Source: Mesorhizobium loti (lineage in GTDB: Bacteria; Pseudomonadota; Alphaproteobacteria; Rhizobiales; Rhizobiaceae). From it: a DNA stretch of 64,000 nt. The stretch lies in the NCBI RefSeq assembly GCF_013170705.1, contig NZ_CP033334.1, forward strand, positions 4,937,501 through 5,001,500, read 5' to 3'. Both the position numbers and the translations under genes were made by a program. The notes under the pieces were generated by a model. It made no database searches and had not been told where the DNA came from. It saw nothing but the letters and a program-made list of their open reading frames with translations. Shown here in pieces: positions 1 through 9,759 of this stretch. Each line of letters starts with the position of its first letter. The first letter of the stretch is position 1.

Positions 1-225
1 GCCCGCGGCGTTGACAACCGCGTCCATGCCCGCAACCACCGGCAGCCAGTCTTCAGCGGCGAGCAGTTTCGACATGTCCGCCGCGATCCAGCGAACCGCC
101 GGCCGGCGCCGCCCGGCATCCCCGACTTCGCGACCGAGACCGGTCACCTGATGACCGTCGCGAAGCAAACGGCCAATGACGGCGTCCCCGATCAAACCAT
201 AGCCGCCGAGGACGAGTATTTTCAT
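1..225 (-). CDS. NAD(P)-binding epimerase/SDR-like protein, N-terminal part only
   Basis: Seventy-five codons are present and the gene continues off the left edge. The N-terminus is MKILVLGGYGLIGDAVIGRL, a Rossmann beta-alpha-beta with the GxxGxxG nucleotide-binding motif. Further on lies MDAVVNAAG, the usual NNAG-like turn of extended SDR/epimerase folds. It starts 10 bases after the alaS stop on the same strand, so it is probably co-transcribed with alaS. Substrate and pathway cannot be judged from this fragment; relatives include nucleotide-sugar epimerases and NmrA-like proteins. Confidence 0.75.
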   Translation of the reverse strand, partial: MKILVLGGYGLIGDAVIGRLLRDGHQVTGLGREVGDAGRRRPAVRWIAADMSKLLAAEDWLPVVAGMDAVVNAAG

Positions 226-235
226 GTCGCGGCTT

Positions 236-2902
236 TCAGGCGGCTTCGAGTGCCGCCCTGACCGCCGCAATCGCATCATTGGCCTTCGAGGCGTCAGGGC
301 CACCGGCCTGGGCCATGTCGGGCCGGCCGCCACCGCCCTGCCCGCCCAAGGCGGCGGAGGCGACGCGCACCAGGTCGACAGCGCTGAAGCGGCCGACGAG
401 ATCGTCGGTGACGGCAACTACGACGCTTGCCTTGTTATCCTCACCGGCACCCACGAAGACGACGACGCCGGAGCCGAGCGAGGTCTTGCCGGCATCGGCC
501 AGCGGCTTCAGGTCCTTCGGCGAGACGCCGGAGACGGCCTTGCCGAGGAAGCCGATGCCCGCGACCGTCTCGTTCTCCGAGGGCGCGCCGGCCGCGGCAC
601 CGCCGCCCAGCGCCAGTTTCTTGCGCGCTTCGGTGAGGTCCTTCTCGAGCTTCTTGCGCTCCTCAAGCAAAGCCTCGACGCGCGCCGGCACGTCGGCGGG
701 CGAGATCTTCAGCGTCGCTGCCGTCGCCTTCAGACGCCGATCCTGCTCGTCGAGATGTTTTCTGGCCGCCTCGCCGGTCAATGCCTCGATACGGCGCACG
801 CCGGCGGCAACCGCGCTGTCGGAAACGACGCGCACCAGGCCGATGTCGCCGGTCGCCCTGACATGGGTGCCGCCGCAGAGTTCGACCGAATAGGGCCGGT
901 TGGCCTTGGCGCCGTGCAGCCCGGTACCCATCGACACGACGCGCACTTCATCGCCATACTTCTCGCCGAACAGCGCCATGGCGCCCTCGGCAATGGCGTC
1001 GTCGACCGACATCAGGCGCGTGTTCACCGGGCCGTTCTGCACGACGATTTCATTGGCCATGCGCTCGACCTCTTCGAGTTCTTCGGCCGAAATCGGCTTG
1101 TTGTGCGAGATGTCGAAGCGCAGGCGCTCCGGCGCTACCAGCGAGCCCTTCTGCGCGACATGGGTGCCCAGCACCTCGCGCAGCGCCTCATGGATCAGGT
1201 GGGTGGCGGAGTGGTTGGCGCGCAGCCTGGAGCGCCTGTTATGGTCGACCTTGAGCTCAACGGCAGCGCCCGTCTTGACCGTGCCGCTCGCCACCTTGCC
1301 CAGATGCACGAACAGCCCATCCGCCTTCTTCTGCGTGTCGGAGATCTCGATCGAGAAGCCTTCGCCCGAAATCACGCCAGTATCGCCCATCTGGCCGCCT
1401 GACTCGCCATAGAATGGCGTCTGGTTGACGACCACCGCAACCGCGTCACCCTTGCCGGCGCTGTCGACGGTCTTGCCGTCCCGGACCAGCGCCTGGATGA
1501 GGCCTTCCGCGGCTTCAGTCTCGTAGCCGAGGAATTCGGTGGCACCGGTCTTTTCGCGCACCGAGAACCACACCGTCTCGGTGGCAGCCTCGCCAGATCC
1601 CGCCCAGTGTTTGCGCGCCTCGGCCTTCTGCTGCTCCATCGCATTGGTGAAGCCGGCAAGATCAACCGAGATGTTGCGCTGGCGTAGCGCGTCCTGCGTC
1701 AAGTCGAGCGGGAAGCCGTAGGTGTCGTAGAGCTTGAAAGCCGTTTCGCCATCCAGCATGTCGCCGGCATGCAGCGTGTCCGTCGCCTCGGAGAGCAGGC
1801 CGAGGCCGCGCACCAGCGTCTTGCGGAAGCGCGTCTCCTCGAGCTTCAACGTTTCCGTGATCAGCTGTTCGCCGCGCAGCAATTCGGGATAGGCTTGGCC
1901 CATCTCGCGCACCAGGGCCGGCACCAGCTTCCACATCAGCGGCTCGCTCGCGCCGAGCAGCTGCGCGTGGCGCATGGCGCGGCGCATGATGCGGCGCAGC
2001 ACATAGCCGCGGCCTTCGTTCGAAGGCAGCACGCCGTCGGCGACCAGGAAGGAGGACGAGCGCAAATGATCGGCAATGACACGGTAGGACGCCACCGTTT
2101 CGGCATCCGGCGCGCGCCCAAGCGCGGAAGACGCCGCATCGATGAGGTGACGGAACAGGTCGGTTTCGAAAACGCTTTCCACGCCCTGCAGGATGGACGC
2201 CATGCGCTCCAAACCCATGCCGGTGTCGATCGAAGGACGCGGCAGGTCGATGCGCTCGTCCTTCGTCACCTGCTCATATTGCATGAACACCAGGTTCCAG
2301 AATTCAAGGAACCGGTCGCCGTCTTCCTCGGGACTGCCGGGAGGGCCACCCCAGATGTGCTCGCCTCGATCGATGAAGATTTCCGAGCACGGCCCACAAG
2401 GACCGGTGTCGCCCATCGCCCAGAAATTGTCCGAGGTCGGGATGCGGATAATGCGATCGTCCGAGAAACCGGCGATCTTCTTCCAGAAGCCCGCCGCCTC
2501 ATCGTCGGTGTGGTAGACGGTGACCAGCAGCTTGTCCTTCTTCAGCCCGAATTCCTTGGTGATCAGGTTCCAGGCAAGCTCGATGGCGCGCTCCTTGAAA
2601 TAATCGCCGAAGGAGAAATTGCCGAGCATCTCGAAGAAGGTCAGGTGACGCGCGGTGTAGCCGACATTGTCGAGATCGTTGTGCTTGCCGCCGGCGCGAA
2701 CGCTCTTCTGGGCAGTGGTGGCGCGCGAATAGGTCCGCTTCTCCAAACCGGTGAAGACGTTCTTGAACTGCACCATGCCGGCATTGGTGAACATCAATGT
2801 CGGATCGTTGCGCGGCACGAGCGGGCTCGAAGCCACGACCTCGTGGCCCTCCTTGCGGAAATAGTCGAGAAATGTCGACCGGATCTCGTTCACGCCACTC
2901 AT
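236..2902 (-). CDS. alaS: Alanyl-tRNA synthetase
   Basis: The 888-residue protein charges tRNA-Ala and edits mischarged Ser and Gly. It has the full class II catalytic N-terminus ([16 protein letters not shown], then [15 protein letters not shown]), the editing-domain zinc-site residues HxxxH at 564-568 and CxxxH at 676-680, and a glycine-rich C-terminal oligomerisation domain. The length is normal for the family. An upstream extension in frame is possible, but the chosen start gives the conserved [12 protein letters not shown]-terminus. It lies downstream of recA, a common alphaproteobacterial order, with the recA terminator between them, so it likely has its own promoter in 2903-3165. Confidence 0.97.
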   Translation of the reverse strand: MSGVNEIRSTFLDYFRKEGHEVVASSPLVPRNDPTLMFTNAGMVQFKNVFTGLEKRTYSRATTAQKSVRAGGKHNDLDNVGYTARHLTFFEMLGNFSFGDYFKERAIELAWNLITKEFGLKKDKLLVTVYHTDDEAAGFWKKIAGFSDDRIIRIPTSDNFWAMGDTGPCGPCSEIFIDRGEHIWGGPPGSPEEDGDRFLEFWNLVFMQYEQVTKDERIDLPRPSIDTGMGLERMASILQGVESVFETDLFRHLIDAASSALGRAPDAETVASYRVIADHLRSSSFLVADGVLPSNEGRGYVLRRIMRRAMRHAQLLGASEPLMWKLVPALVREMGQAYPELLRGEQLITETLKLEETRFRKTLVRGLGLLSEATDTLHAGDMLDGETAFKLYDTYGFPLDLTQDALRQRNISVDLAGFTNAMEQQKAEARKHWAGSGEAATETVWFSVREKTGATEFLGYETEAAEGLIQALVRDGKTVDSAGKGDAVAVVVNQTPFYGESGGQMGDTGVISGEGFSIEISDTQKKADGLFVHLGKVASGTVKTGAAVELKVDHNRRSRLRANHSATHLIHEALREVLGTHVAQKGSLVAPERLRFDISHNKPISAEELEEVERMANEIVVQNGPVNTRLMSVDDAIAEGAMALFGEKYGDEVRVVSMGTGLHGAKANRPYSVELCGGTHVRATGDIGLVRVVSDSAVAAGVRRIEALTGEAARKHLDEQDRRLKATAATLKISPADVPARVEALLEERKKLEKDLTEARKKLALGGGAAAGAPSENETVAGIGFLGKAVSGVSPKDLKPLADAGKTSLGSGVVVFVGAGEDNKASVVVAVTDDLVGRFSAVDLVRVASAALGGQGGGGRPDMAQAGGPDASKANDAIAAVRAALEAA

Positions 2903-3034
2903 GACTGCTGCCTTTTCGCGAAAACCGCCGGCGCGGCCGGCGGAAACTGGTCTCTGCTTTTTAGAAGATTGACTTGGCCTTTTAGCGGGCACACCGCACC
3001 CTGTCCAGAAACACGGAATTGGGCCAATCCAATG

Positions 3035-3105
3035 CACGTCGCCCAAAACGACCTCGGTTTTGGCATAGCGACATGCATGCGGATAAAGACCTGAAGCGTG
3101 TCGCG
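3035..3105 (-). repeat. Dispersed intergenic repeat, copy A
   Basis: Read on the minus strand, this stretch closely matches the copy at 8031-8113: a CGCTTCAGG/CGCTTTAGG lead, TGCATGTCG, then CCAAAACCGAGGTC...TTTTGGGCGAC. The CCAAAA and TTTTGG arms can pair. It sits in the alaS upstream region and codes for nothing. Its function is unknown; such elements are typically scattered between rhizobial genes. Confidence 0.75.
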
Positions 3106-3165
3106 TGAATCCGCTCAGACGCGAAGCGCTTCAGGAGCTTGTCAGCCCCACACTGTCCAAAAACA

Positions 3166-3195
3166 AAAACCGCCGGCTCGAAGGCCGGCGGTTTT
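3166..3195 (-). terminator. recA transcription terminator
   Basis: A perfect 12-bp stem, AAAACCGCCGGC with GCCGGCGGTTTT, closes a 6-base loop. On the minus strand it is followed by a T-rich run. It lies about 76 bases after the recA stop and before alaS, so it should end recA transcription. Confidence 0.9.
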
Positions 3196-3271
3196 GAACG
3201 CGGTACGAAAGAACTCGATTACTTAAGCATCAGGTCATAGGCCGGCTTTATGGCCGAACTCTGGCAGTGTC

Positions 3272-4372
3272 CTACATCGCGCCGGCTTCGTCCTCAAAAC
3301 CGTCGTCGCCGTTGCCCTCGGAGCCGCCATTCTCGAGGAATTTCTCGGCGATCAGCCCGGCATTCTGTCTCAGCGCCAGTTCGATCTCGCGCGCGGTATC
3401 GGGATTGTCGCGCAGGAACAGTTTTGCGTTTTCGCGGCCCTGGCCGAGACGCTGCGAATTGTAGGAGAACCAGGCGCCCGACTTCTCGACCACGCCGGCC
3501 TTGACGCCGAGATCGACGAGTTCGCCGGTCTTGGACACGCCCTCGCCATACATGATGTCGAATTCGACCACCTTGAAGGGCGGCGCCAGCTTGTTCTTGA
3601 CGACCTTGACGCGGGTCTGGTTGCCGACGACCTCGTCGCGATCCTTGACCGAGCCGATGCGGCGGATGTCGAGGCGCACCGACGCGTAGAATTTCAGCGC
3701 GTTGCCGCCGGTCGTGGTCTCGGGCGAACCAAACATGACGCCGATCTTCATGCGGATCTGGTTGATGAAGATGACCATGGTGTTGGAGCGCGAGATCGAG
3801 GCGGTCAGCTTGCGCAGCGCCTGGCTCATCAGGCGGGCCTGCAGGCCGGGCAGCGAATCGCCCATCTCGCCCTCGATTTCCGCACGCGGCGTCAGCGCCG
3901 CGACCGAATCGACCACCAGCACGTCGATGGCGCCGGAACGCACCAGCGTGTCGCAGATCTCCAGCGCCTGTTCGCCGGTGTCGGGCTGCGAGATCAGCAG
4001 GTTTTCAAGATCGACACCGAGCTTGCGGGCATAGACCGGATCGAGCGCATGCTCGGCATCGACGAAGGCGCAGATGCCGCCCTTCTTCTGGGCCTCGGCC
4101 ACCGTATGCAGCGCCAGCGTCGTCTTGCCCGAGCTTTCCGGCCCGTAGATCTCGATAATGCGGCCGCGCGGCAGGCCACCAACCCCGAGGGCGATGTCGA
4201 GGCCGAGCGAACCGGTCGGCACCGTTTCGATCTCGACGACCTGCTCGTTGGCGCCGAGCCGCATGATCGAGCCCTTGCCGAAAGCCCGCTCGATTTGCGA
4301 CAGCGCCGCATCCAGAGCCTTTGATTTGTCCACTGCCTTATCCTCTACAAGCCGCAAAGAATTCTGAGCCAT
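3272..4372 (-). CDS. recA: DNA recombinase and SOS coprotease RecA
   Basis: This 366-residue ATPase catalyses strand exchange in homologous recombination and triggers LexA self-cleavage. Walker A is GPESSGKT at residues 77-84. The conserved L1/L2 regions and an acidic C-terminus ([10 protein letters not shown]) are present, and the length is typical. It is monocistronic, with LexA-like boxes upstream at 4431-4511 and a strong terminator at 3166-3195. No unusual residues were noticed. Confidence 0.98.
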   Translation of the reverse strand: MAQNSLRLVEDKAVDKSKALDAALSQIERAFGKGSIMRLGANEQVVEIETVPTGSLGLDIALGVGGLPRGRIIEIYGPESSGKTTLALHTVAEAQKKGGICAFVDAEHALDPVYARKLGVDLENLLISQPDTGEQALEICDTLVRSGAIDVLVVDSVAALTPRAEIEGEMGDSLPGLQARLMSQALRKLTASISRSNTMVIFINQIRMKIGVMFGSPETTTGGNALKFYASVRLDIRRIGSVKDRDEVVGNQTRVKVVKNKLAPPFKVVEFDIMYGEGVSKTGELVDLGVKAGVVEKSGAWFSYNSQRLGQGRENAKLFLRDNPDTAREIELALRQNAGLIAEKFLENGGSEGNGDDGFEDEAGAM

Positions 4373-4430
4373 GATACATCACCCCTTGGTCGTCAATGAA
4401 GGCCGGACAATCCGCAATCCCTGGCATTTT

Positions 4431-4511
4431 GTACCTTTTTTGTTCTCATTTGGCAAGAGGCAACAACCGTTTGAAAAATAAACGATATCCTGATTTGTTC
4501 TTTTTTCGTAC
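4431..4511 (-). promoter_or_regulatory. recA control region with two LexA-like boxes
   Basis: Two 15-bp elements on the plus strand, GTAC-N7-GTTC at 4431-4445 and GTTC-N7-GTAC at 4497-4511, resemble the alphaproteobacterial SOS box GTTC-N7-GTTC, each with one half-site changed by a single base. The nearer one is about 60 bases from the recA start. A third partial site begins at the GTTC at 4442. This fits LexA repression of recA; exact operator usage is inference. Confidence 0.6.
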
Positions 4512-4653
4512 CAGAAACGCGAGCAGCAACCCGCCTCCCATTGGGCCAGCCGGCGCCGTTGTCCCGGCCTGCCGAATCGCTGCCTTGCATGCGAAGCTCT
4601 CTCGCGCAGCCTAGCGCTTGTGCGGCTGCAACAACAAAGGTCATATCGCCGCC

Positions 4654-5598
4654 ATGGTGAAATCCGCAAAGATACTGGCCGTGGGAGGGGCCCACATCGA
4701 CCGGCGCGGCCAGGTGTCCGGCCTCTACGTGCCGGCCGCGTCCAACCCCGGCACGATGCGCGAGGATGTCGGCGGCGGCGTCTTCAACGCGCTGCGCAAC
4801 ACAGTGTTGCGCGGCGTCTCCGCTTCGCTGCTTTCGATGCGCGGCGGCGATGCGGCGGGCGACACCGTTTCACGCGCCATAGCGAAGGCAGGGATTGCAG
4901 ATCTGTCAGCGGTGTTCCTTGACCGCACGACACCAAGCTATACCGCGTTGATCGATCGCGAAGGCGAGTTGATCGTCGGCTTTGCCGACATGGCGCTGTA
5001 CGACCTGGCGTTTCCCAAGCAGATCCGCCGATCCAAGGTGCGGGAGGCGATCGCGGCCGCCGACGCCATCCTGTGTGACGCCAATCTGCCGTCGGCGGCA
5101 CTGGAGCGACTGGTTTCGCTTGCCGCCGGCAAGCCCGTATTCGCCATTGCCATTTCGCCGGCCAAGATCGTGCGCCTGAAGCCGGTGCTCGGCAATCTGG
5201 CCGTCGTCTTCATGAACCAGCGCGAGGCCCTCGCGCTGGCAGGCCTGGACGGCACGGCTTCCCAGCGCGGCATCGTTGACGGTTTGAGACGCTCCGGCCT
5301 CACCAGCGCGGTGGTAACGGCGGGCGGCGGCCCGGTGCTGGGTTTCGATCGCGACGGCATGTTCGCCATCATGCCGCCCGCCCCGAGGAAAGTTGTGGAC
5401 GTCACCGGCGCGGGAGATGCGCTGGCGGGGGCAACGGTCGCCGCCTTGCTGCGCGGCATACCCTTGCGGGCGGCGTTGCGGGAAGGCGTCGCCGCGGCAA
5501 CCCTGGTCATCGAGAGCGCCGACGCCGTTCCCGATTTCACCGCGGCCGCCTTCATGGAAGCGCTGGCCCTTGTGCCCGATGTGCAGGAAGTGGCATGA
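4654..5598 (+). CDS. psuK: PfkB-family carbohydrate kinase, probable pseudouridine kinase
   Basis: The 314-residue protein has the ribokinase/PfkB fold: an N-terminal VGGAHIDRRG motif and a C-terminal DVTGAGDAL signature with catalytic Asp at residue 255. The next gene is a clear pseudouridine-5'-phosphate glycosidase, so this kinase most likely phosphorylates pseudouridine to feed that enzyme. The start at 4654 was chosen because the protein then begins just before the conserved kinase N-terminus. An upstream in-frame start exists but lacks conserved sequence. The pair probably forms an operon (76-base gap). Confidence 0.85.
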   Translation: MVKSAKILAVGGAHIDRRGQVSGLYVPAASNPGTMREDVGGGVFNALRNTVLRGVSASLLSMRGGDAAGDTVSRAIAKAGIADLSAVFLDRTTPSYTALIDREGELIVGFADMALYDLAFPKQIRRSKVREAIAAADAILCDANLPSAALERLVSLAAGKPVFAIAISPAKIVRLKPVLGNLAVVFMNQREALALAGLDGTASQRGIVDGLRRSGLTSAVVTAGGGPVLGFDRDGMFAIMPPAPRKVVDVTGAGDALAGATVAALLRGIPLRAALREGVAAATLVIESADAVPDFTAAAFMEALALVPDVQEVA

Positions 5599-5673
5599 GA
5601 CCGGCAAATTCATAGTACCGGAGTGCCGCCGCGCGTCTTGATGGATGCAACGCATACCGGTTGGAGATTAGAG

Positions 5674-6591
5674 ATGACGCCAGAGACCGCACGCCCCTTC
5701 ATCGATATCCACGCGCCGGTGGCGCAAGCCCTGGCCGCCGGACGCCCGGTGGTGGCGCTGGAAAGCACCATCATCACCCATGGCATGCCCTACCCCGACA
5801 ATGGCGCCATGGCGGCGAACGTCGAGAAGATCATCAGCGACGGTGGTGCCGTGCCGGCGACGATCGCCGTGGTCGGCGGGCGCATCAAGATCGGCCTTTC
5901 CGACGGCGAACGCGAATCGCTCGCCATGACCGGCGACGCCATGAAGCTGTCGCGCGCCGACCTCGGCTTCGCCGTCGCGCAAGGACGTACCGGCGGCACC
6001 ACGGTCGCCGCGACGATGATCGCCGCCCATATGGTCGGGATAAAAGTGTTCGCCACCGGCGGCATTGGCGGCGTGCACAAGGGGGCGGAAACGAGTTTCG
6101 ATATTTCGGCCGATCTCGATGAGTTGGCGCGCACACCGGTCATCGTCGTCTCGGCCGGCGCCAAGGCCATTCTCGATATCGAAAAAACGCTGGAAGTGCT
6201 GGAGACGCGCGGCGTGCCTGTTGTCGGCCATGGCTGCGAGACCATGCCCGCCTTCTGGTCGCGGCAGTCGCCGTTCCGCGCGCCTCTCACCTTGTACAAG
6301 CCGGAAGACATCGCGCATTTCCACCAGACCCGGGCTGCGCTTGGGCTCGGCGGCGGCATGCTGATCGCCAACCCGGTGCCGCAGGACCACGAAATCCCGG
6401 CCGAAGAAATGGCGGGCTATATCGAAGCGGCACAAAAGGCCGCCGAGGCTCTGCACGTGACCGGCAAGGCGGTGACGCCGTTCCTGCTGTCGAAGATACT
6501 CGAACTCACCGGCGGCCGCAGCCTGAAGACCAACATCGCGCTGGTCGAAAACAATGCGAGGCTGGCGGCCGAGATAGCAAAGGCGCTGTAG
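5674..6591 (+). CDS. psuG: Pseudouridine-5'-phosphate glycosidase
   Basis: This enzyme of about 305 residues splits pseudouridine 5'-phosphate into uracil and ribose 5-phosphate. Family landmarks include ALESTIITHGMPYP near the N-terminus, GRTGGTTVAATM, FATGGIGGVH and ISADLDELARTPV in the middle, and RSLKTNIALVENNA near the end. Length matches the family. A GGAG sits 8-9 bases before the ATG at 5674, which decides the start over an upstream in-frame ATG. It works with the preceding kinase in salvage of RNA-derived pseudouridine. Confidence 0.95.
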   Translation: MTPETARPFIDIHAPVAQALAAGRPVVALESTIITHGMPYPDNGAMAANVEKIISDGGAVPATIAVVGGRIKIGLSDGERESLAMTGDAMKLSRADLGFAVAQGRTGGTTVAATMIAAHMVGIKVFATGGIGGVHKGAETSFDISADLDELARTPVIVVSAGAKAILDIEKTLEVLETRGVPVVGHGCETMPAFWSRQSPFRAPLTLYKPEDIAHFHQTRAALGLGGGMLIANPVPQDHEIPAEEMAGYIEAAQKAAEALHVTGKAVTPFLLSKILELTGGRSLKTNIALVENNARLAAEIAKAL

Positions 6592-6600
6592 GTTCGGCGG

Positions 6601-6924
6601 CTACTTGCCTGCGCGCCTTCCAGCCTCATGGGCGCGGCGTGCCCACACCGTCATCTCGTCCGGATCGTCAAAGGCACTGTCGGGAATGCTCCAATAGGGC
6701 ATGGCGACCAGCTTGCCGTGGCGCGAGCCGGTATAGGTCCATTGCTTGCAGCCCTCGGCTTCGAAGTCGGGGACGCTTTGCTCGTCGGCCTTCATCAGCA
6801 ATTCGCCGCGCAGCACGATGGCGACGATGACGCCGTCGAAATAGATGCCCTTGCCGCCGAACAGCCTGCGGATGCTGACCGGGCCAAGGCCGGCGAACAG
6901 TTCGGCGATGCGTTCATTGTCCAT
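6601..6924 (-). CDS. TfoX/Sxy N-terminal domain protein
   Basis: This 107-residue protein is a lone TfoX N-terminal domain. It has the typical start (ELFAGLGPVSIRRLFGGKGIYFDG) and the later MPYWSIPDSAFDDPDEM segment. The domain was named for a competence regulator, but single-domain versions are widespread and their role is unclear. It converges on psuG with only 9 bases between stops. No competence genes are nearby, so I do not infer a competence role. Confidence 0.85.
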   Translation of the reverse strand: MDNERIAELFAGLGPVSIRRLFGGKGIYFDGVIVAIVLRGELLMKADEQSVPDFEAEGCKQWTYTGSRHGKLVAMPYWSIPDSAFDDPDEMTVWARRAHEAGRRAGK

Positions 6925-7013
6925 GCCGCGATCATGTCACCGGCATTTGACATTGTCACCGCGCAACCAAGATCATGCTGACAGGTTGAGATCATTCAGT
7001 CGGAGTTTTTGTC

Positions 7014-7511
7014 ATGCCGCTTCTGCTCAAGGGATCCTGCCGCTGCAACGCCGTGCGTTTCGAGGTGGAGAGCCACACGCCCGTCCCGTTCATGCTCTGC
7101 TACTGTTCGATCTGCCGCAAGCAGCAGGGCGGCGGCGGTTTCGCCATCAATCTCGGTGCCGACTACGAAACGCTGAACATCAGGGGCAAGAGGAGCCTTG
7201 GCGTCTACCGTGCCGAGATCGAGGACGACGAGCGTCCGCATTGCGAGGTCTCGACCGGCGAACGCAATTTCTGCCGCAAATGCGGGGCGGCGCTCTGGCT
7301 CTACGATCCGACCTGGCCGGAACTGGTGCATCCCTTCGCCTCGGCGATCGACAGCGACCTGCCGAAACCGCCTGAAAAGGTGCATCTTATGCTGAAATAC
7401 AAGGCAAACTGGGTCGAACCTGTGATCGGCAAGCGCGACAAGGTGTTCGATATCTACCCGGAAGAGTCGATCGCCGACTGGCACAAGCGGACGGGTATGT
7501 GGGTGGAGTAG
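7014..7511 (+). CDS. GFA-family zinc protein (CENP-V/Gfa fold)
   Basis: The 165-residue protein has the GFA zinc-site cysteines: C9 and C11 in SCRCNAVRF, C29/C31/C34 in CYCSICRK, and C87/C90 in CRKCG. The fold is shared by glutathione-dependent formaldehyde-activating enzyme and many uncharacterised proteins. Nothing here, such as a nearby formaldehyde pathway, supports the formaldehyde function. It converges on sufA across a strong hairpin. Confidence 0.85.
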   Translation: MPLLLKGSCRCNAVRFEVESHTPVPFMLCYCSICRKQQGGGGFAINLGADYETLNIRGKRSLGVYRAEIEDDERPHCEVSTGERNFCRKCGAALWLYDPTWPELVHPFASAIDSDLPKPPEKVHLMLKYKANWVEPVIGKRDKVFDIYPEESIADWHKRTGMWVE

Positions 7512-7543
7512 TTTCCTTCGCCCCGCAAGCAGGGCGAAGGAAA
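7512..7543. terminator. Bidirectional hairpin between convergent genes
   Basis: TTTCCTTCGCCC (7512-7523) pairs perfectly with GGGCGAAGGAAA (7532-7543) around an 8-base loop. It fills the whole gap between the GFA-family gene and sufA, which converge here, so it likely terminates both transcripts. The T runs are short. Confidence 0.75.
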
Positions 7544-7545
7544 GA

Positions 7546-7926
7546 TCAGGCCGAGGCGCGTGCCTCTGCCAGCGCTTTGAGGTCAGCCGGCTTCAGTTCG
7601 ACGGACTCGCCGCAGCCGCAGGCCGAACTCTGGTTCGGGTTGTGGAAGGTGAAGCCGGTGCGCAGCGTCGTCTGCTCGAAATCCATCTCGGTGCCGAACA
7701 GGAAGAGCGCCGCCTCCGGCGCGACATAGACATGGGCGCCGTCGCGCTCGATATGGTCGTCCTTGGTGTTGGGTTCAGTCACCAGGTCTACCGTGTATTC
7801 CATGCCGGCGCAGCCGCCCTTCTTGATGCCGAGGCGGATGCCATGCGCGTTGTCACGGGTAGCCACGATCTCGCGCACCCGGTCGGCGGCCTTTTCGGTC
7901 ATCGTGATGACGGCAAAGCGTCCCAT
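7546..7926 (-). CDS. sufA: Fe-S assembly A-type carrier, SufA/IscA family
   Basis: This 126-residue A-type scaffold carries the three invariant cysteines, C39 in GGCAG and C103/C105 in ACGCGES, which bind the iron-sulfur cluster or iron in transit to target proteins. Starting at MGRFAVITMT matches family length; an in-frame ATG 18 codons upstream has no conserved sequence. It is the last gene of the suf cluster, separated from sufT by a repeat-bearing gap of about 180 bases, so it may also have its own promoter. Confidence 0.92.
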   Translation of the reverse strand: MGRFAVITMTEKAADRVREIVATRDNAHGIRLGIKKGGCAGMEYTVDLVTEPNTKDDHIERDGAHVYVAPEAALFLFGTEMDFEQTTLRTGFTFHNPNQSSACGCGESVELKPADLKALAEARASA

Positions 7927-8030
7927 TCTCTTTCCTTCTCCATTCCATGCAGGTTCAAGGCCTGCCGAATGATTCCTCACCTAAAATGGTGAACTTTTAC
8001 CACTGGCGCAAGTGTACCAGGCTCGACCTG

Positions 8031-8113
8031 CTAAAGCGTGACGCGCTTTAGGTTTTTGGTTTATGCATGTCGTTGTCCCAAAACCGAGGTCACTTTTGGG
8101 CGACATGCTTTAG
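8031..8113 (+). repeat. Dispersed intergenic repeat, copy B
   Basis: The element contains CCCAAAACCGAGGTCACTTTTGGG, in which CCCAAAA and TTTTGGG pair, flanked by a CGCTTTAGG/GCTTTAG pair. It matches copy A at 3035-3105 and shares the AAAACCG...CACTTTT core with copies near 20.1 and 21.6 kb. It lies between sufA and sufT and slightly overlaps the sufT stop. Confidence 0.8.
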
Positions 8114-8514
8114 TACCAGCCCACCGCCACCTGTGCCTCTTCCGACATGCGGTCGGGCGACCAGGGCGGGTCGAAGGTCATGTTGACCTCGACGCCGGAC
8201 ACGCCTTCGACGGCGCCGACGGCATTTTCCACCCAGCCCGGCATTTCGCCGGCCACCGGGCAGCCCGGCGCGGTCAGCGTCATGTCGATCTTGACCGAGC
8301 GGTCGTCCTCGATGTCGATCTTGTAGACGAGGCCAAGCTCGTAGATGTCGGCCGGGATTTCCGGGTCGTAGACCGTCTTCAGCGCCGAGACGATATCGTC
8401 TGTCAGCCGCGCAAGTTCGTCGGCGGGAATGGCGGAGGCCGATACGATGCCATCTGCAGCCGTTCCCGGCGCGGTCTCAGCGGTTGTGCTCACATCGTCC
8501 ATGGTCGTCATCAC
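8110..8514 (-). CDS. sufT: SUF system protein SufT (MIP18/DUF59 family)
   Basis: The 134-residue protein has the MIP18/PaaD domain: DDIVSALKTVYDPEIPADIYELGLVY, then TAPGCPVAGEMPGW with the conserved cysteine, then FDPPWSPDRM. SufT helps mature iron-sulfur proteins, especially under high demand. It overlaps sufS by 4 bases (translational coupling). The low-complexity first 30 residues make the exact start uncertain among several close ATGs. Confidence 0.88.
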   Translation of the reverse strand: MMTTMDDVSTTAETAPGTAADGIVSASAIPADELARLTDDIVSALKTVYDPEIPADIYELGLVYKIDIEDDRSVKIDMTLTAPGCPVAGEMPGWVENAVGAVEGVSGVEVNMTFDPPWSPDRMSEEAQVAVGWY

Positions 8515-9755
8515 CCAAAGAACTTTCGCGCTTTTTCGAGCGCCTCGGCCAAAGCGTCGACTTCGGCCCTGGTATTATACATGCCGAACGATGCCCTGCA
8601 TGTGGAGGTTACGCCAAAGCGTTTCAACAGCGGCTGGGCACAATGGGTGCCCGCGCGCACGGCAACGCCCTGCCTGTCTATCACCATCGACACGTCATGG
8701 GCATGAATGCCTTGCAGTTCGAAGGAGATGATCGCGCCTTTACCCGGCGCGTCGCCGAAGATACGCAGCGAGTTGATCGCGCGCAGCCGCTCATGCGCAT
8801 AGGTCTTGAGGTCTTCCTCATGCGCCGCGATGCGCTCGCGGCCGATCTTTTCCATGTAGTCAAGCGCGGCACCGAGCCCGATCGCCTGGACGATCGGCGG
8901 CGTGCCGGCCTCGAAGCGATGCGGCGGCTCGTTGTAGGTGACGATGTCTTCCGTCACCTCCTCGATCATCTCGCCGCCACCCATGAAGGGCCGCATACCC
9001 TGGAGAATGTCCTTCTTGCCGTAGAGCACGCCGATGCCCGAGGGGCCATAGACCTTGTGGCCGGTGAAGACGAAGAAGTCGCAGTCGAGATCCTGCACGT
9101 CGATCGGCATGTGCACGGCGCTCTGGCTGCCGTCGACGAGTACGGGAATGCCGCGCGCATGCGCGATGCGCACGATCTCCTTGATCGGCGTCACCGTGCC
9201 CAGCGCATTCGACATCTGGGTGATGGCGACAAGCTTGGTGCGGTCTGTCAGCCGCTTCTCGAATTCCTCGATATGGAAGACGCCGAGATCGTCGACCGGC
9301 ACCCAAACCAGCTTGGCGCCCTGCCGCTCGCGGATGAAATGCCAGGGAACGATGTTGGAGTGGTGCTCCATGATCGACAGCACGATCTCGTCGCCCTCGC
9401 CGATATTGGGCATGCCATAGCCATAGGCGACCGTGTTGATCGCCGAGGTCGTGTTGGAGGTGAAAACGATGTTGTCGGTGCTCGGTGCGTTGAGGAAGCG
9501 GCGCACCGTCTCACGCGCTTTTTCATAAGCGTCGGTCGCGGCATTCGACAGGAAATGCAGGCCGCGATGGACGTTGGCGTATTCCTGGGAATAGGCGTGC
9601 TGGATCGTATCCAGCACCACCTGCGGCTTCTGCGCCGAGGCGCCATTGTCGAGATAGACCAGCTTCTTGCCGTACACTTCCCGCGACAGGATCGGAAAGT
9701 CGCGACGGATCGCCTCGACGTCGTAGAAATCTCCGATCTTGCCTGGAGCGTTCAT
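8511..9755 (-). CDS. sufS: Cysteine desulfurase SufS
   Basis: A 414-residue group II PLP enzyme that removes sulfur from cysteine for cluster assembly. K234 in FTGHKVYGPSG is the PLP lysine and C372 in RAGTHCAQP is the persulfide cysteine. The gene order sufB-C-D-S and the RAGTHCAQP context mark it as SufS rather than IscS. Its sulfur acceptor (SufE or SufU) is not encoded next to it. Confidence 0.96.
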   Translation of the reverse strand: MNAPGKIGDFYDVEAIRRDFPILSREVYGKKLVYLDNGASAQKPQVVLDTIQHAYSQEYANVHRGLHFLSNAATDAYEKARETVRRFLNAPSTDNIVFTSNTTSAINTVAYGYGMPNIGEGDEIVLSIMEHHSNIVPWHFIRERQGAKLVWVPVDDLGVFHIEEFEKRLTDRTKLVAITQMSNALGTVTPIKEIVRIAHARGIPVLVDGSQSAVHMPIDVQDLDCDFFVFTGHKVYGPSGIGVLYGKKDILQGMRPFMGGGEMIEEVTEDIVTYNEPPHRFEAGTPPIVQAIGLGAALDYMEKIGRERIAAHEEDLKTYAHERLRAINSLRIFGDAPGKGAIISFELQGIHAHDVSMVIDRQGVAVRAGTHCAQPLLKRFGVTSTCRASFGMYNTRAEVDALAEALEKARKFFG

Positions 9756-9759
9756 TATT

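Noticed and set aside
224..1402. Long plus-strand frame opposite alaS
   Set aside because: Arg/Ala/Gly-rich product antisense to a certain gene; a by-product of high GC.
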